Assembly: GCA_020444175.1 (NCBI GenBank)
Contig: JAHLLM010000005.1
Span: forward strand, 68,210 to 132,209
Source of the DNA: Desulfobulbaceae bacterium
GTDB taxonomy: Bacteria; Desulfobacterota; Desulfobulbia; Desulfobulbales; SURF-16
Reading direction: 5' to 3'
Length of the DNA stretch: 64,000 bases
Under the pieces are notes generated by a model, which did no database searches, was not told where the DNA came from, and saw only the letters and a list, made by a program, of their open reading frames with translations. Within the stretch, counting starts at the first letter, position 1. The number at the start of each line of letters is the position of its first letter. The translations under genes were made by a program, and so were the position numbers. Positions 30,225 to 40,219 of the stretch are shown here, piece by piece.

Positions 30225-31319
30225 ATGGAAGAATATATTGAGAAGGCCGGGCTTGGCGATATACTTGAAAAAGTACGCAATCAGGAGCGGCTCAGCAAAG
30301 AAGACGGCATCAGGCTCTATAAATCCCCGGATCTTCTGGCTGTGGGGTATCTCGGTAATCTTGTCAGGGAGCGTTTAAACGGCGATAACGCTTATTTTAT
30401 CTATAACCAGCACATCAACTACTCAAACATCTGCACCAATCTCTGTAAATTCTGTGCTTTTGGCAAGGACAAGTCTTCCGACAAGGCCTATGAGATGACG
30501 GTGGAAGATGTGGGCAACAAGGTCAGGGAAAGATTGGATGAACCGATTTTCGAGATACACATGGTCGGCGGCATCCATCCTGATCTTCCATTTCAATATT
30601 ACCTGGATATTTTAAGGGAAATAAAATCGATCCGGCCTGATATTCATATCCAGGCCTTTACCTGTGTTGAGATTGATCATCTGGCAAAGCTTGCTGCGAA
30701 ACCGGTTGATGAAACGCTGCGTATTCTCATGGAAGCAGGTCTTGACTCAATTCCCGGTGGAGGAGCGGAGGTTTTCAGTCCCCGTATCCGTAAATTGACC
30801 TGTGAGGACAAGCTGTCCGGAGAAGGATGGCTTGAGGTTGCCAAAACAGCCCACAGGCTCGGGTTGAAAACAAATGCCACCATGCTCTATGGCCATGTCG
30901 AAACAATTGAGGAGCGTGTTCTGCATCTTGCCGCCCTTCGCGAGGCCCAGGATGAAACCGGAGGTTTTCTTGCCTTTATTCCCCTGGCATTCCATCCAAA
31001 GAACACGGAAATGTCGGATCTATCCCGCACTTCCGGAATGGATGATCTGAAAAATATCGCGGTTGCCCGTTGTTTCCTTGATAATTTTCCCCACATTAAG
31101 GCCTACTGGGTGATGATCGGACCCAAAATGGCTCAGGTGGCCCTCTCCTTTGGTGCGGATGATGTGGACGGCACCGTAAAGGAAGAGATTATCACCCATA
31201 TGGCCGGAGCGGAGACGGAGCAGGCCATGTCAATTAATGCCCTGGTTGGCATAATCAAGGAAGCCGGCCGGGTTCCAGTCCAGCGCGGCACCTTGTATGA
31301 CGTTATTGAAAAATATTAG
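30225..31319 (+). CDS. mqnE: Aminofutalosine synthase (radical SAM)
   Basis: NINYSNICTNLCKFCAFGK-type CxxxCxxC, MVGGIHPDLPFQYYLDILREIK, AGLDSIPGGGAEVFSP; ATG at 30225 in frame. Confidence 0.92.
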   Translation: MEEYIEKAGLGDILEKVRNQERLSKEDGIRLYKSPDLLAVGYLGNLVRERLNGDNAYFIYNQHINYSNICTNLCKFCAFGKDKSSDKAYEMTVEDVGNKVRERLDEPIFEIHMVGGIHPDLPFQYYLDILREIKSIRPDIHIQAFTCVEIDHLAKLAAKPVDETLRILMEAGLDSIPGGGAEVFSPRIRKLTCEDKLSGEGWLEVAKTAHRLGLKTNATMLYGHVETIEERVLHLAALREAQDETGGFLAFIPLAFHPKNTEMSDLSRTSGMDDLKNIAVARCFLDNFPHIKAYWVMIGPKMAQVALSFGADDVDGTVKEEIITHMAGAETEQAMSINALVGIIKEAGRVPVQRGTLYDVIEKY

Positions 31320-31334
31320 TTTGGTTTCCTGCCA

Positions 31335-32390
31335 ATGAAGACAATTATAAGAAAAATAGAAGCCGGAGAGCGCATCAACGCGGAAGATGGCTTGCAGCTC
31401 TTGCGTGATGCCGACCTGTATCAGCTTGGATTTCTAGCTGATATGATACGAAAAAGACTTCACCCCACTCCTCTGGTTACCTATGTAATCGACCGCAATA
31501 TCAACTACACCGATATCTGCATTTCCGCCTGCAAGTTCTGCGCTTTCTATAAGTCTCCAGAAGATAAAAACGGCTCTGTCCTCTCCTTTGACGAGCTCGG
31601 GGAAAAAATAAGCGAGACAAAGGAATTGGGCGGTACACAGATCCTTTTGCAGGGGGGGTTGCATCCGGACAAGCCTTTTGAGTTCTACGAGGATATGTTG
31701 CGTTTTATCAAAGGCCACGACATACATATCCATGGCTTTTCGCCTCCAGAGGTCTGTCATTTTGCCACTCTGTCCGGATTGTCCGTGACAGAGGTGCTTG
31801 AACGCCTTCGCCGCGCAGGACTTGATTCCATTCCCGGGGGAGGGGCGGAAATTCTCTCCGACCGCGTCAGGCAGGAATGCGCTCCGCGTAAATGTTCGGC
31901 AGATGAGTGGATAGGGGTTATGGAAGAGGCGCACAATCAGGGCATGCGTACCACTGCCACCATGATGTTCGGTCATATTGAAACCCTGGAGGAAAGGTTT
32001 GAGCATCTGCAGCGGGTCCGCGACTTGCAGGACAGGACAGGAGGTTTTACGGCATTCATTCCCTGGCCGTTTCAGCCTGATAATACGGTTTACGCCGGTA
32101 TGCCCAAAGCCACGGCTTTCGCCTATTTGAAGATGCTGGCTGTGTCGCGTATTTTTCTTGATAATGTTGCAAATATTCAGGCTTCCTGGGTGACTCAGGG
32201 ACCCAAGATAGCCCAGGTTTCTCTTTTCTTCGGGGCCAATGATTTTGGCAGCACCATGATCGAGGAAAATGTCGTTGCCGCCGCCGGAGTCAGTTTTCGT
32301 CTGTCGGAAGACGAAATCCGTAAGATTGTTGCAGGAGCCGGTTTCATACCGAAGCAGAGGTCCATGGATTATACCCTGGTGGCTGATTGA
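31335..32390 (+). CDS. mqnC: Cyclic dehypoxanthinyl futalosine synthase (radical SAM)
   Basis: RNINYTDICISACKFCAFYK, LLQGGLHPDKPFEFYEDMLRFIK, MRTTATMMFGHIET. Confidence 0.93.
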   Translation: MKTIIRKIEAGERINAEDGLQLLRDADLYQLGFLADMIRKRLHPTPLVTYVIDRNINYTDICISACKFCAFYKSPEDKNGSVLSFDELGEKISETKELGGTQILLQGGLHPDKPFEFYEDMLRFIKGHDIHIHGFSPPEVCHFATLSGLSVTEVLERLRRAGLDSIPGGGAEILSDRVRQECAPRKCSADEWIGVMEEAHNQGMRTTATMMFGHIETLEERFEHLQRVRDLQDRTGGFTAFIPWPFQPDNTVYAGMPKATAFAYLKMLAVSRIFLDNVANIQASWVTQGPKIAQVSLFFGANDFGSTMIEENVVAAAGVSFRLSEDEIRKIVAGAGFIPKQRSMDYTLVAD

Positions 32391-33589
32391 TGAAAGTGCT
32401 CCATAGAGCATCATTTGTCGTGCCTGTAGCATCGCCCCTGCTTGAAGTTGGCGCGGTGCTCACGGAAAATGGCAGGATTCTTGAGGTTGGACTGTATAAA
32501 AATCTACGCGGAAAGGGCAAACTCGTAGATCATGGAAGATCAATTCTCACACCGGCACTCATAAACTGTCATGCCCATCTCGAATTATCCCACTTGGCTG
32601 AATTGGGGAAAAGAAAACACCAGGGGGAAATGCCGGATTGGATAGCCAGTCTTCTCGCCATGCGCGAAGCCAATGCAAATGATGAGCAACTGCATACATT
32701 GGCAAGAGATGCCCTGCATGTTCTTGAAAAAAGCGGAGTGGCCCTGGTTGCTGATATCGGCAACTCCATAGAAAGCAGGAACTATGGAGAGAATGCGGAG
32801 GTCGAGGTGCTCTTTTTTCTTGAATTGCTTGGCCTGAGCAGTTCGTCTGTGCCGAAAAACATTGAGAGGCTTGCCGAACTTGATGTGCCCTGTACGGCAC
32901 ATGCCCTTTATTCCACAGCGGGAAGTTTGGTAAAAAAAATAAAACACAAGGCCAGGGAAAGAAACACCTTGTTTCCGATCCATGTGGCTGAATCCCGGGC
33001 TGAATTGCAGTTTCTGGCTGATGCAACCGGTCCTTTCCGTTCCTTTATCGAGGAAAGAGCAGGCTGGGACAGCTCTTTTCAACCGCCGGGTTGCGGGGCG
33101 GTGGAGTATCTTGATCGGCTTGGCGTGCTTGATGAGAAGACGCTGTGCGTTCATTGCGTTCATGTCTCGGATGAAGAGATAGAACTCATTGGCCGTCGAA
33201 AGGCTCATATATGCCTCTGTCCGGGAAGCAACAGGCTTCTTGGTGTTGGACGGGCACCGGTGGCAAAAATGGTGTCAGCAGGCATTATACCCTGTCTTGG
33301 CACCGATAGCCTGGCAAGTAATCCTGTGTTGAACCTGTGGCAGGAGATGAAGATTTTGCGGGAGGAGAACCCGCTGCTCGACCCATTTCTTGTTTTTGCA
33401 ATGGCTACAAGCGCTGGTGCATCCGCTTTGCATGCCGGTCATTTAGGAGAACTCGCTCCAGGAAAATCCGCATCCTTTCTCCGTGTTACAGCAGGAGACA
33501 ATATGACGGCTGAAACAGTGTATGATTTTTTGACAGACAGTGGTGCAGGGCTTTCCGTCAACTGGGTGGAGGAGAGAGGCAAAGCATGA
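32390..33589 (+). CDS. Amidohydrolase, probable aminodeoxyfutalosine deaminase
   Basis: LTPALINCHAHLELSHL metal motif; LCVHCVHVSDEEIELI; CPGSNRLLG; CLGTDSLASNP; located in mqn cluster. Confidence 0.8.
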   Translation: MKVLHRASFVVPVASPLLEVGAVLTENGRILEVGLYKNLRGKGKLVDHGRSILTPALINCHAHLELSHLAELGKRKHQGEMPDWIASLLAMREANANDEQLHTLARDALHVLEKSGVALVADIGNSIESRNYGENAEVEVLFFLELLGLSSSSVPKNIERLAELDVPCTAHALYSTAGSLVKKIKHKARERNTLFPIHVAESRAELQFLADATGPFRSFIEERAGWDSSFQPPGCGAVEYLDRLGVLDEKTLCVHCVHVSDEEIELIGRRKAHICLCPGSNRLLGVGRAPVAKMVSAGIIPCLGTDSLASNPVLNLWQEMKILREENPLLDPFLVFAMATSAGASALHAGHLGELAPGKSASFLRVTAGDNMTAETVYDFLTDSGAGLSVNWVEERGKA

Positions 33590-34407
33590 AAGCGCGTATC
33601 GGCATGGTAAATTTTATTAACACGGCACCTCTTTATTGTATCTGGAAAAAAAGAGTAAAACGCGATGACTGGCTGGTTACAGAAGCCCCTCCGACAACAC
33701 TCAACAGGATGCTCTGCAAAAATGAGCTTGATCTCGGCTTTGTTTCATCCCATGAGTACGCCGTTCATCCGCACCTGTATAACATTTTAGCTGATATCAC
33801 CATAAGTGCCACGGGCGCGGTAGGCAGTGTCTTCTTGTTTTCAAAGCTGAAACCGCAGGACCTTTCGGATAAACTCATCAGGCTGAGCGGCCAGTCACAG
33901 ACCTCTGTTGCCCTGGTCAAAATTATTCTTGATGAGTTTTACAAGGTGACGCCATTATATGTGGACGAAAATGAGGGACAGCCGAAAGGGTTAGAAGAGT
34001 GTGCGATTCTTGCTATCGGAGATGAGGCTCTACGTCTGAAGCAGCAGGGACAATACCCCTATTGCCTCGATTTGAGCGAGGAATGGCAGAAGCATACGGA
34101 GCTTCCCTTTGTTTTTGCGGTTTGGGCGGTTCGTAAGGAATTTTGTGAAAAAAATGCGCCTCTGGTGCGCGAGATTCATCGGGAGCTATTGACCTGTATA
34201 AAGCAAGGGAAAAAAGAGCTGCGGGCAATTTGCAGTCTTGTGGCCCCGCGGATCCCCATGGAGGTTGATTCCTGTTATGAGTATCTTTGCAGCATTGAAT
34301 ATGATCTGAGCCCTGAAAAGAAAAAAGGACTTGAGCTTTTTTTCGATTTTCTGGTTAAGCGGGGTGAGGCCCCCCCGGAAGCGTTGCCCGTCAAGATGTG
34401 CGGGTAG
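33586..34407 (+). CDS. mqnA: Chorismate dehydratase
   Basis: RIGMVNFINTAPLYCIWKK, ELDLGFVSSHEYA; cluster context; ATGA overlap with upstream gene. Confidence 0.88.
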   Translation: MKARIGMVNFINTAPLYCIWKKRVKRDDWLVTEAPPTTLNRMLCKNELDLGFVSSHEYAVHPHLYNILADITISATGAVGSVFLFSKLKPQDLSDKLIRLSGQSQTSVALVKIILDEFYKVTPLYVDENEGQPKGLEECAILAIGDEALRLKQQGQYPYCLDLSEEWQKHTELPFVFAVWAVRKEFCEKNAPLVREIHRELLTCIKQGKKELRAICSLVAPRIPMEVDSCYEYLCSIEYDLSPEKKKGLELFFDFLVKRGEAPPEALPVKMCG

Positions 34408-34533
34408 GTTTTTTTTTGACTTCATGTTTTTTGTGATATTTGTTGTAAAAGTGTTTTAATTTTCGTAGTTTTTTGATTGTTGCCTGATCCTGACTTAAGG
34501 GTTGCGCAATAAAAATTTAAAGTGGAAAAATGA

Positions 34534-35241
34534 ATGAAAACTGCAGATGAAAAGAAAATCTTTGTTAAAGAAAAATTTTCTTCCATCAGTCATAAATATG
34601 ATTTTTTAAACTCTGTGCTCAGCTTCCAGATTGATCGCTACTGGCGATGGATTACTACCAGAGAATTAAAGATATTTCCGGAAGGCGCGGTGCTCGACCT
34701 CTGTGCCGGCACCCTGCCGCTTTCCCTTGAGTTGACCAGGCAAGCGCCCAAAAGGCAGGTTGTTGCCATTGATTTTTGTGAGGATATGCTTCGGGCAGGG
34801 CTCAAAACATTGCCCAACGACAAGAGGCGTCAGAGAATTTCTCCGGTCTGTGGTGACGGTGAAAAAATTCCAGCCAGAGACAAAAGTTTCTGGGGTATAA
34901 CCGTGGCGTTTGGGGTCAGAAATCTTGGCAGGACACAGGATGGGCTTAATGAGATGTACCGTGTCCTGAAACCACAGGGGAAACTTCTTATCCTTGAGTT
35001 TTCCCGACCCCGCAATCCCATTGTTAAACCGATCTACGGCTTTTATCTGAATAAGGTCTTACCCAAGGTCGCCGGTCTGGTTTCTGGAGACAAAGAGGCC
35101 TATGAATATCTGGCGAGCTCTATTGCCCAGTTTTACGAGCCTGAGGAATTGATGGGGATGATGCGAAAGGCGGGGTTTTCCCATGTTTCCCGCCGACCGC
35201 TTACTTTTGGTGTTGTTTCTGTCTATATAGGGGTGAAATGA
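34534..35241 (+). CDS. ubiE: Demethylmenaquinone methyltransferase (UbiE/MenG)
   Basis: KYDFLNSVLSFQIDRYWRW, VLDLCAGTLPLSLEL, VAFGVRNLGRTQDGLNEMYRVLKPQGKLLILEFSRP. Confidence 0.93.
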   Translation: MKTADEKKIFVKEKFSSISHKYDFLNSVLSFQIDRYWRWITTRELKIFPEGAVLDLCAGTLPLSLELTRQAPKRQVVAIDFCEDMLRAGLKTLPNDKRRQRISPVCGDGEKIPARDKSFWGITVAFGVRNLGRTQDGLNEMYRVLKPQGKLLILEFSRPRNPIVKPIYGFYLNKVLPKVAGLVSGDKEAYEYLASSIAQFYEPEELMGMMRKAGFSHVSRRPLTFGVVSVYIGVK

Positions 35242-35801
35242 AAAAAATTATTCTTGCAATCACTGGGGCCAGCGGTTCTCTCTATGCGCTTGAGTTCGTT
35301 AAAATGCTGCAGGGACTCGATGTGACAATACATGGCATCATCTCTGAGGCTGGTGAAAAAGTATTGCACCTTGAAGAGAATGTGGCTCCCTCGGACTTAA
35401 GCGGAGTCCGGAAATGGTTTTCCATAAAGAATTTTGCTGCTCCCATGGCGAGCGGCTCTGCCCGCTATGATGCCATGGTTGTCCTTCCCTGTACCATGGG
35501 GACCTTGGGATCTATAGCCAACGGTTTGTCTCAGAATCTCATTCACCGTGCCGCCGATGTCATTTTAAAAGAGAGAAAGCCTCTTGTGCTGGCAGTGCGG
35601 GAGACTCCTTTTAACAGGAATCATCTGAGAAATATGCTGCAACTGAATGACGCCGGAGCGATCATCTGCCCTGCCATGCCTGCTTTTTATCACAAGCCGA
35701 AAAGCCTTTCCGAAATGGCCCGTCATTTTGCAGGCAGAGTTGCCTGTCAGGCAGGAATTGATGTTCCAGGTCTGAAAGAGTGGAGTGGTCTTGATGTTTA
35801 G
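35238..35801 (+). CDS. ubiX: UbiX-family flavin prenyltransferase
   Basis: ILAITGASGSLYALEFVK, ASGSARYDAMVVLPCTMGTLGSIANGLSQNLIHRAADVILKERKPLVLAVRETPFNRNHLRNM. Confidence 0.95.
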   Translation: MKKIILAITGASGSLYALEFVKMLQGLDVTIHGIISEAGEKVLHLEENVAPSDLSGVRKWFSIKNFAAPMASGSARYDAMVVLPCTMGTLGSIANGLSQNLIHRAADVILKERKPLVLAVRETPFNRNHLRNMLQLNDAGAIICPAMPAFYHKPKSLSEMARHFAGRVACQAGIDVPGLKEWSGLDV

Positions 35802-36648
35802 GAAAATATCCATCCTGCTTGAAATGATAAAATTCAAGCATACTGTTTTTGCTTTGCCTTTTGCTTTTATGGGGGCCTTTCTGGGGCAGGGGGGCGTGCC
35901 CGGTGTGACAATATTCTGCTGGGTGGTGCTGGCCATGGCCGGAGCCCGTACTTGCGCCATGGGATTTAACCGCATCGTGGACTGGCGTTTTGATAAGGCG
36001 AATCCCCGTACGGAAAATCGCGCAATTCCGGCAGGCGATGTCAAGATGTGGGAGGCCTGGACAATGGTTGTGCTGGCCGCTTTTGTCTTTTTTTTCGCGT
36101 GTTATCAGCTGAACCGGCTGACACTTCTGCTTTCTCCCATTGCCCTGTCGTTAACGCTTCTCTACTCCCTTACCAAACGTTTCACATGGCTCTGCCATGT
36201 TGTTCTCGGGGTGGCCCTGGCCTTTTCACCCCTGGGCGGCTTTGTCGCTGTTAAAGGTTCGCTGGCTGGCTTTCCCTGGGTGCTTTCCCTGGGGGTTCTT
36301 TTCTGGGTGGCGGGGTTTGATACGGTTTATGCCTGTCTGGACGCTGATTTCGACCGTAAGGCTGGACTGCAGTCACTTCCCGCCCGCTTTGGCAGGCAAA
36401 ATGCCTTTAGGCTGGCCGTTTTTTTTCATGTTCTGGCTTTTGCTCTTTTCCTGGCTACAGGTGTCGTGTGCGAGCTGAATCTCTTTTACTATGCCGGTCT
36501 GGCCTTGACAGGGGCGGCTCTTTTTTATCAACATCTGATCGTGAATCCCAGAGATCTGTCGCGCATCAGTATGTCTTTTTTCACCATGAACGGTATCATC
36601 AGCCTGACCCTCTTTGTTGTCACCTGGCTGTCTCTGGCTACTTCCTGA
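35785..36648 (+). CDS. UbiA-family prenyltransferase (MqnP-like)
   Basis: MGFNRIVDWRFDKANPRTENRAIPAG (NxxxDxxxD) and YACLDADFDRKAGLQSLPARFG; multiple TM. Confidence 0.92.
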   Translation: MVLMFRKISILLEMIKFKHTVFALPFAFMGAFLGQGGVPGVTIFCWVVLAMAGARTCAMGFNRIVDWRFDKANPRTENRAIPAGDVKMWEAWTMVVLAAFVFFFACYQLNRLTLLLSPIALSLTLLYSLTKRFTWLCHVVLGVALAFSPLGGFVAVKGSLAGFPWVLSLGVLFWVAGFDTVYACLDADFDRKAGLQSLPARFGRQNAFRLAVFFHVLAFALFLATGVVCELNLFYYAGLALTGAALFYQHLIVNPRDLSRISMSFFTMNGIISLTLFVVTWLSLATS

Positions 36649-36745
36649 AATCAAGAAACTTCATAGGGGCGCAGAGCAAAGGGCATTCTCATGAAGCAGG
36701 CTGTATTTTCGTGCCATGCTTCATGAGGAACCGGATTTTCTCTTC

Positions 36746-37474
36746 TTATTTTTCCTGCGCCACAAATTTCTGCAGGAGCCTTGGAAAGTTGCTCAGTGAA
36801 TTAAGATGGCTGTAAATCCAGGCAAATTCGCCTTTTCTGAAAATTTGAAGGGCTTTTTCATCACTGAGATCCAGAAGCTTTTCTTCGCTAATAACGTAAA
36901 GACCTGTCATCCTGAACTTTTTGCTGCCATCCTGTGTACCGAACTCGGCGTTGAATTCTTCAAGAAGATCATTTTCGGCCAGGCTGGCGCAAAATTCAGC
37001 AGTGATTTTCATCTGTAAGTGGTAATCCTGGATCAGTTTGACAGCCTCTTCAAGCATTGGGCTGGGAGATCCGTCTTCATTAAATAGGCGGTCTCCGTCT
37101 TCTGCGTCAAATCCGGGAAATTTTTCGTCGATGCAGATGTTCAATCTTTCTTTATCTTCTCCGACCGAAGGAACAAAAGGATAGCGGCGGACATAGGCCG
37201 GCAGGTAGAAGGCATTCCATTTTCCATCTTCAGAGACAAAAAGGTTCTGGGCGTCCTGAAGGCCGAGTATCACTGTCGGAATATATATGCCTTTGTTGTT
37301 TTTGATAAAGGTAACGGGATATTCTTTTGATGCCTCGAGGAACTCCACGCAGGCGACAGGTATTGAATTCGCTTCAGAGGTAAATGAGTAGTCTCGAATC
37401 TTGCCTATTTTGGTATCCTTGTGTTGAACGGAATCAATGACGGCAATACTTTCATAGAACATCATCTCGGACAT
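36746..37474 (-). CDS. SapC-family protein
   Basis: AFYLPAYVRRYPFVPS, LNICIDEKFPGFDAEDGDRLFNEDGSPSPMLEEA are SapC-like. Confidence 0.8.
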   Translation of the reverse strand: MSEMMFYESIAVIDSVQHKDTKIGKIRDYSFTSEANSIPVACVEFLEASKEYPVTFIKNNKGIYIPTVILGLQDAQNLFVSEDGKWNAFYLPAYVRRYPFVPSVGEDKERLNICIDEKFPGFDAEDGDRLFNEDGSPSPMLEEAVKLIQDYHLQMKITAEFCASLAENDLLEEFNAEFGTQDGSKKFRMTGLYVISEEKLLDLSDEKALQIFRKGEFAWIYSHLNSLSNFPRLLQKFVAQEK

Positions 37475-37755
37475 ATTTTTCTCCTGTTATGAATTGAGCT
37501 TCCGGTCAATTTGAAGCAGTTCTGTATATGATTCAATCTTCTTATTAAATCATAAAATTTTTATAAGAGTCTAGCAAGAAGCTAACCACGTTCAGGCTCT
37601 ATGTGATAGAGAAATTTTATAATCTTTTAATTCCAGCTAGTTACGATGTGTGAAAAAAGAAGATAAAATGCATGTTTTAGGGGGGGGAGGGTGATATGCC
37701 CCAGTGGGAGTTGGGGGAAAGACAATATGTTAACTACACATTGCTGATTGAGAGT

Positions 37756-37794
37756 CTCACCCGGCAGCTTTTCAGAAAATAATGCCGGGTGAGA
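37756..37794. terminator. Hairpin TCTCACCCGGCA...TGCCGGGTGAGA downstream of 37816-38220 (no U-tract)
   Basis: 12-bp perfect arms. Confidence 0.5.
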
Positions 37795-37815
37795 GGTTAT
37801 TCCGATTCCCCACTT

Positions 37816-38220
37816 TTATTGAGTGTTTCCTGCCGCTGGTTTTGAGCTTAATGCTTTTTTTCTGTGCAGAGCAACCTGGGCTTCTGAATTGGTCATGGCC
37901 GGGCCTTCGCAGTAGCATCCTTCAAGTCCTTCGATCAGGGCTGTTTTATATCTGGTGATGATCACTTTCTGGTCCGCTGCAATGAATGAGTCCTTGTCAA
38001 CCATGCCTTCATTCATCATTGCTTCCATATTTATTCGAGCGTCATTCTTGGCAAGGAGAGTTTTCTGACCGGCTTCGCAATTATATGATATCCCCTCGGA
38101 CATGAGTGATTCCATGTCCTCGCATTCAGCAAATGTGGTTCCTGCAGTACCACATGTAATCAATGCGGCAACAGTCAGGCTGCTTGTCAAAAATTGTATA
38201 AGAGATTTCTTCTTCATCAC
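37816..38220 (-). CDS. Small secreted/periplasmic hypothetical protein
   Basis: N-terminal signal peptide (KKKSLIQFLTSSLTVAALITCGTAGTTFA); RBS GGAGG; no family recognised. Confidence 0.6.
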   Translation of the reverse strand: MMKKKSLIQFLTSSLTVAALITCGTAGTTFAECEDMESLMSEGISYNCEAGQKTLLAKNDARINMEAMMNEGMVDKDSFIAADQKVIITRYKTALIEGLEGCYCEGPAMTNSEAQVALHRKKALSSKPAAGNTQ

Positions 38221-38570
38221 TTCCTCCGGTTGTTAATTGTCAATTGTGCGGATTTATCCACGTGATTTTTTGGGTAAAGAACTTGTCAAATTATGGAATA
38301 CTATACTGGTGCAATGGGATTGGGGGTATCTGCCCACTCATAACATTATTTTGTTTTCATTTAAAAGAAAATTTTATTTTGGTACAGCAAGAATAAGGCC
38401 ATTATCTATATAAAATTATGCGTTTTTTTAGATTGTGTGATTGCAGGTGGTTAGATGCTTTTGGGGTGAGTACCGTGCGTGGTTGGGGTGAATGAAGGGG
38501 CTCCTTTGTGGGTAATTTGCCCCTGGTTTGGGTGTTATGAGCAACAAAATTGAGTGTATACGTTTTTTCT

Positions 38571-39857
38571 TCAGGAAAATCTGATTTCAGGATTGACCGG
38601 GAAGGTATCCTGAATTTTTACTATCTCCGATTTCTGAGAAAGAAAGAGATCAACCAGCGACGGGTCAAATTGATTCCCTTTGCCGTTTTCGACCTCGTGG
38701 AAGGCATCGTCGCTGTTCCAGGCGTGTTTGTAAGGTCTTTCCGAAGTGAGGGCGTCATAGACGTCACAAATTGCCGCAATGCGCCCGAATAAAGGGATTT
38801 CCTGGCTCTCAAGTCCGTATGGATAGCCTTTGCCGTCCCATCTTTCGTGGTGGGTGAGGGCTATTTTTTTTGCCATTTTCAAGAGTGGCATGTTGTTGCC
38901 GGATAAAAGCTTTGCGCCGATAATGCTGTGGGTTTTCATGATTTCAAATTCTTTGCTGCTGAGTTTTCCAGGTTTTTGAAGAATAGTTTCGGAGATGCCA
39001 ATCTTACCGACATCATGCATGGCGGTAGCGTGAAAAAGCAGCTCGCGGTTTTCAGTGTCCAGACCAATAGCCCGGGAAAGAATATCGCAATAGTGACTCA
39101 TTTTGGTGATGTGGAGCCCGATATGTCTGTCGCGAAGCCGGGAGGCCTCGGCAAGCCTGTATATCATATCGAGTTGGGCTTTCCAGAGTTCTTTGCTCTG
39201 TTTTTCCAGTTTGTTTTCAAGCTCATTCTGTTTTTTTCGAAGCAATTTTTCTTCTTCCTGGCGCTGCTCTTCTTTTTTCATCTCTTTGGTGACATCGATA
39301 AGCGCCCCAAGTGATAAACATATATGGTCATCAGGGTATGTTTCAATCGAAGCCTGGTCTTTCAGCCAGATGGATCTTTCGTTTTGCAGTGCGAGCTGGT
39401 AGACTGCTTCTACTGTACCATTCTGCTTGACTTCATAACGCAATTCGTCGCGAACTGTTGCAAGTTCGTCACTCTCCATTATTTTCATGCAAATTTTTTC
39501 AGAATCTGGCATATAGCTGTAAGCACATCTTTTTTTTATGCTGTCTCTGAAAATTTCAGCTACTTCACATGAGTTGCAGTTAAAGAGTGCGAGGAGACGC
39601 TGACCGGCAAATTCATACCAGACGCCAGTATTGTCATTTTCCTGCCAGGCGGAAATATAGGGTATGGAAGGATTGGCAGAGGTGTTGAAGTTCTGGAAGA
39701 TATTGATAAGCTGCGCAATTCTTGCTTTCAATTGCTTACTGTAATGCCCTTTAAGTATGCGGCCACAGTAATCATGGTCAAAAACCCAGTCAAAATCGTG
39801 TTGATTGTTCATCTGGTACCCCCTGTCCAAATTAACCCCAACAGAAAGACTCGTCAT
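38571..39857 (-). CDS. HD-GYP domain phosphodiesterase with N-terminal sensory region
   Basis: HDVGKIGISETILQKPGKLSSKEFEIMKTH and HHERWDGKGYPYGL. Confidence 0.9.
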   Translation of the reverse strand: MTSLSVGVNLDRGYQMNNQHDFDWVFDHDYCGRILKGHYSKQLKARIAQLINIFQNFNTSANPSIPYISAWQENDNTGVWYEFAGQRLLALFNCNSCEVAEIFRDSIKKRCAYSYMPDSEKICMKIMESDELATVRDELRYEVKQNGTVEAVYQLALQNERSIWLKDQASIETYPDDHICLSLGALIDVTKEMKKEEQRQEEEKLLRKKQNELENKLEKQSKELWKAQLDMIYRLAEASRLRDRHIGLHITKMSHYCDILSRAIGLDTENRELLFHATAMHDVGKIGISETILQKPGKLSSKEFEIMKTHSIIGAKLLSGNNMPLLKMAKKIALTHHERWDGKGYPYGLESQEIPLFGRIAAICDVYDALTSERPYKHAWNSDDAFHEVENGKGNQFDPSLVDLFLSQKSEIVKIQDTFPVNPEIRFS

Positions 39858-40219
39858 CTCATTGGATAGTGCAACTTATCGATACTGCTATACAGAAAAT
39901 CATAGCATCCTTTAATGACTGAAAGTCAAGTTTTTTTAATAAATAATGGCGGAGAGGCATTTTTTCTCTTGTCACTTTTCGTTCATTCCTTTAGTATGGC
40001 AAATTTTTCAGCCTATTTTGACGGTCTCGCAAACAAATCCCTCGACCGCCGCCGCAACGTGTGTAAATCTTTGATATTACGTAGGTGGATGATCAGATTC
40101 AGGACTTCTGGCGACTCTATCAATTTTTGACCACATTAAACATGATTATCGTTATGGCAGGCACCTTGTCAGTGAGGATCTCATTTCCTTTAGACTGGCT
40201 GTCTGTCGGAGATTAAAAA

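Noticed and set aside
29540-30280. 246-aa minus-strand ORF opposite tetR
   Set aside because: Antisense to a clear TetR gene; low-complexity Leu/Phe/Lys-rich translation with no family
31434-32432. 332-aa minus-strand ORF opposite mqnC
   Set aside because: Fully antisense to a strongly conserved radical SAM gene; translation has no recognisable family and likely reflects codon bias
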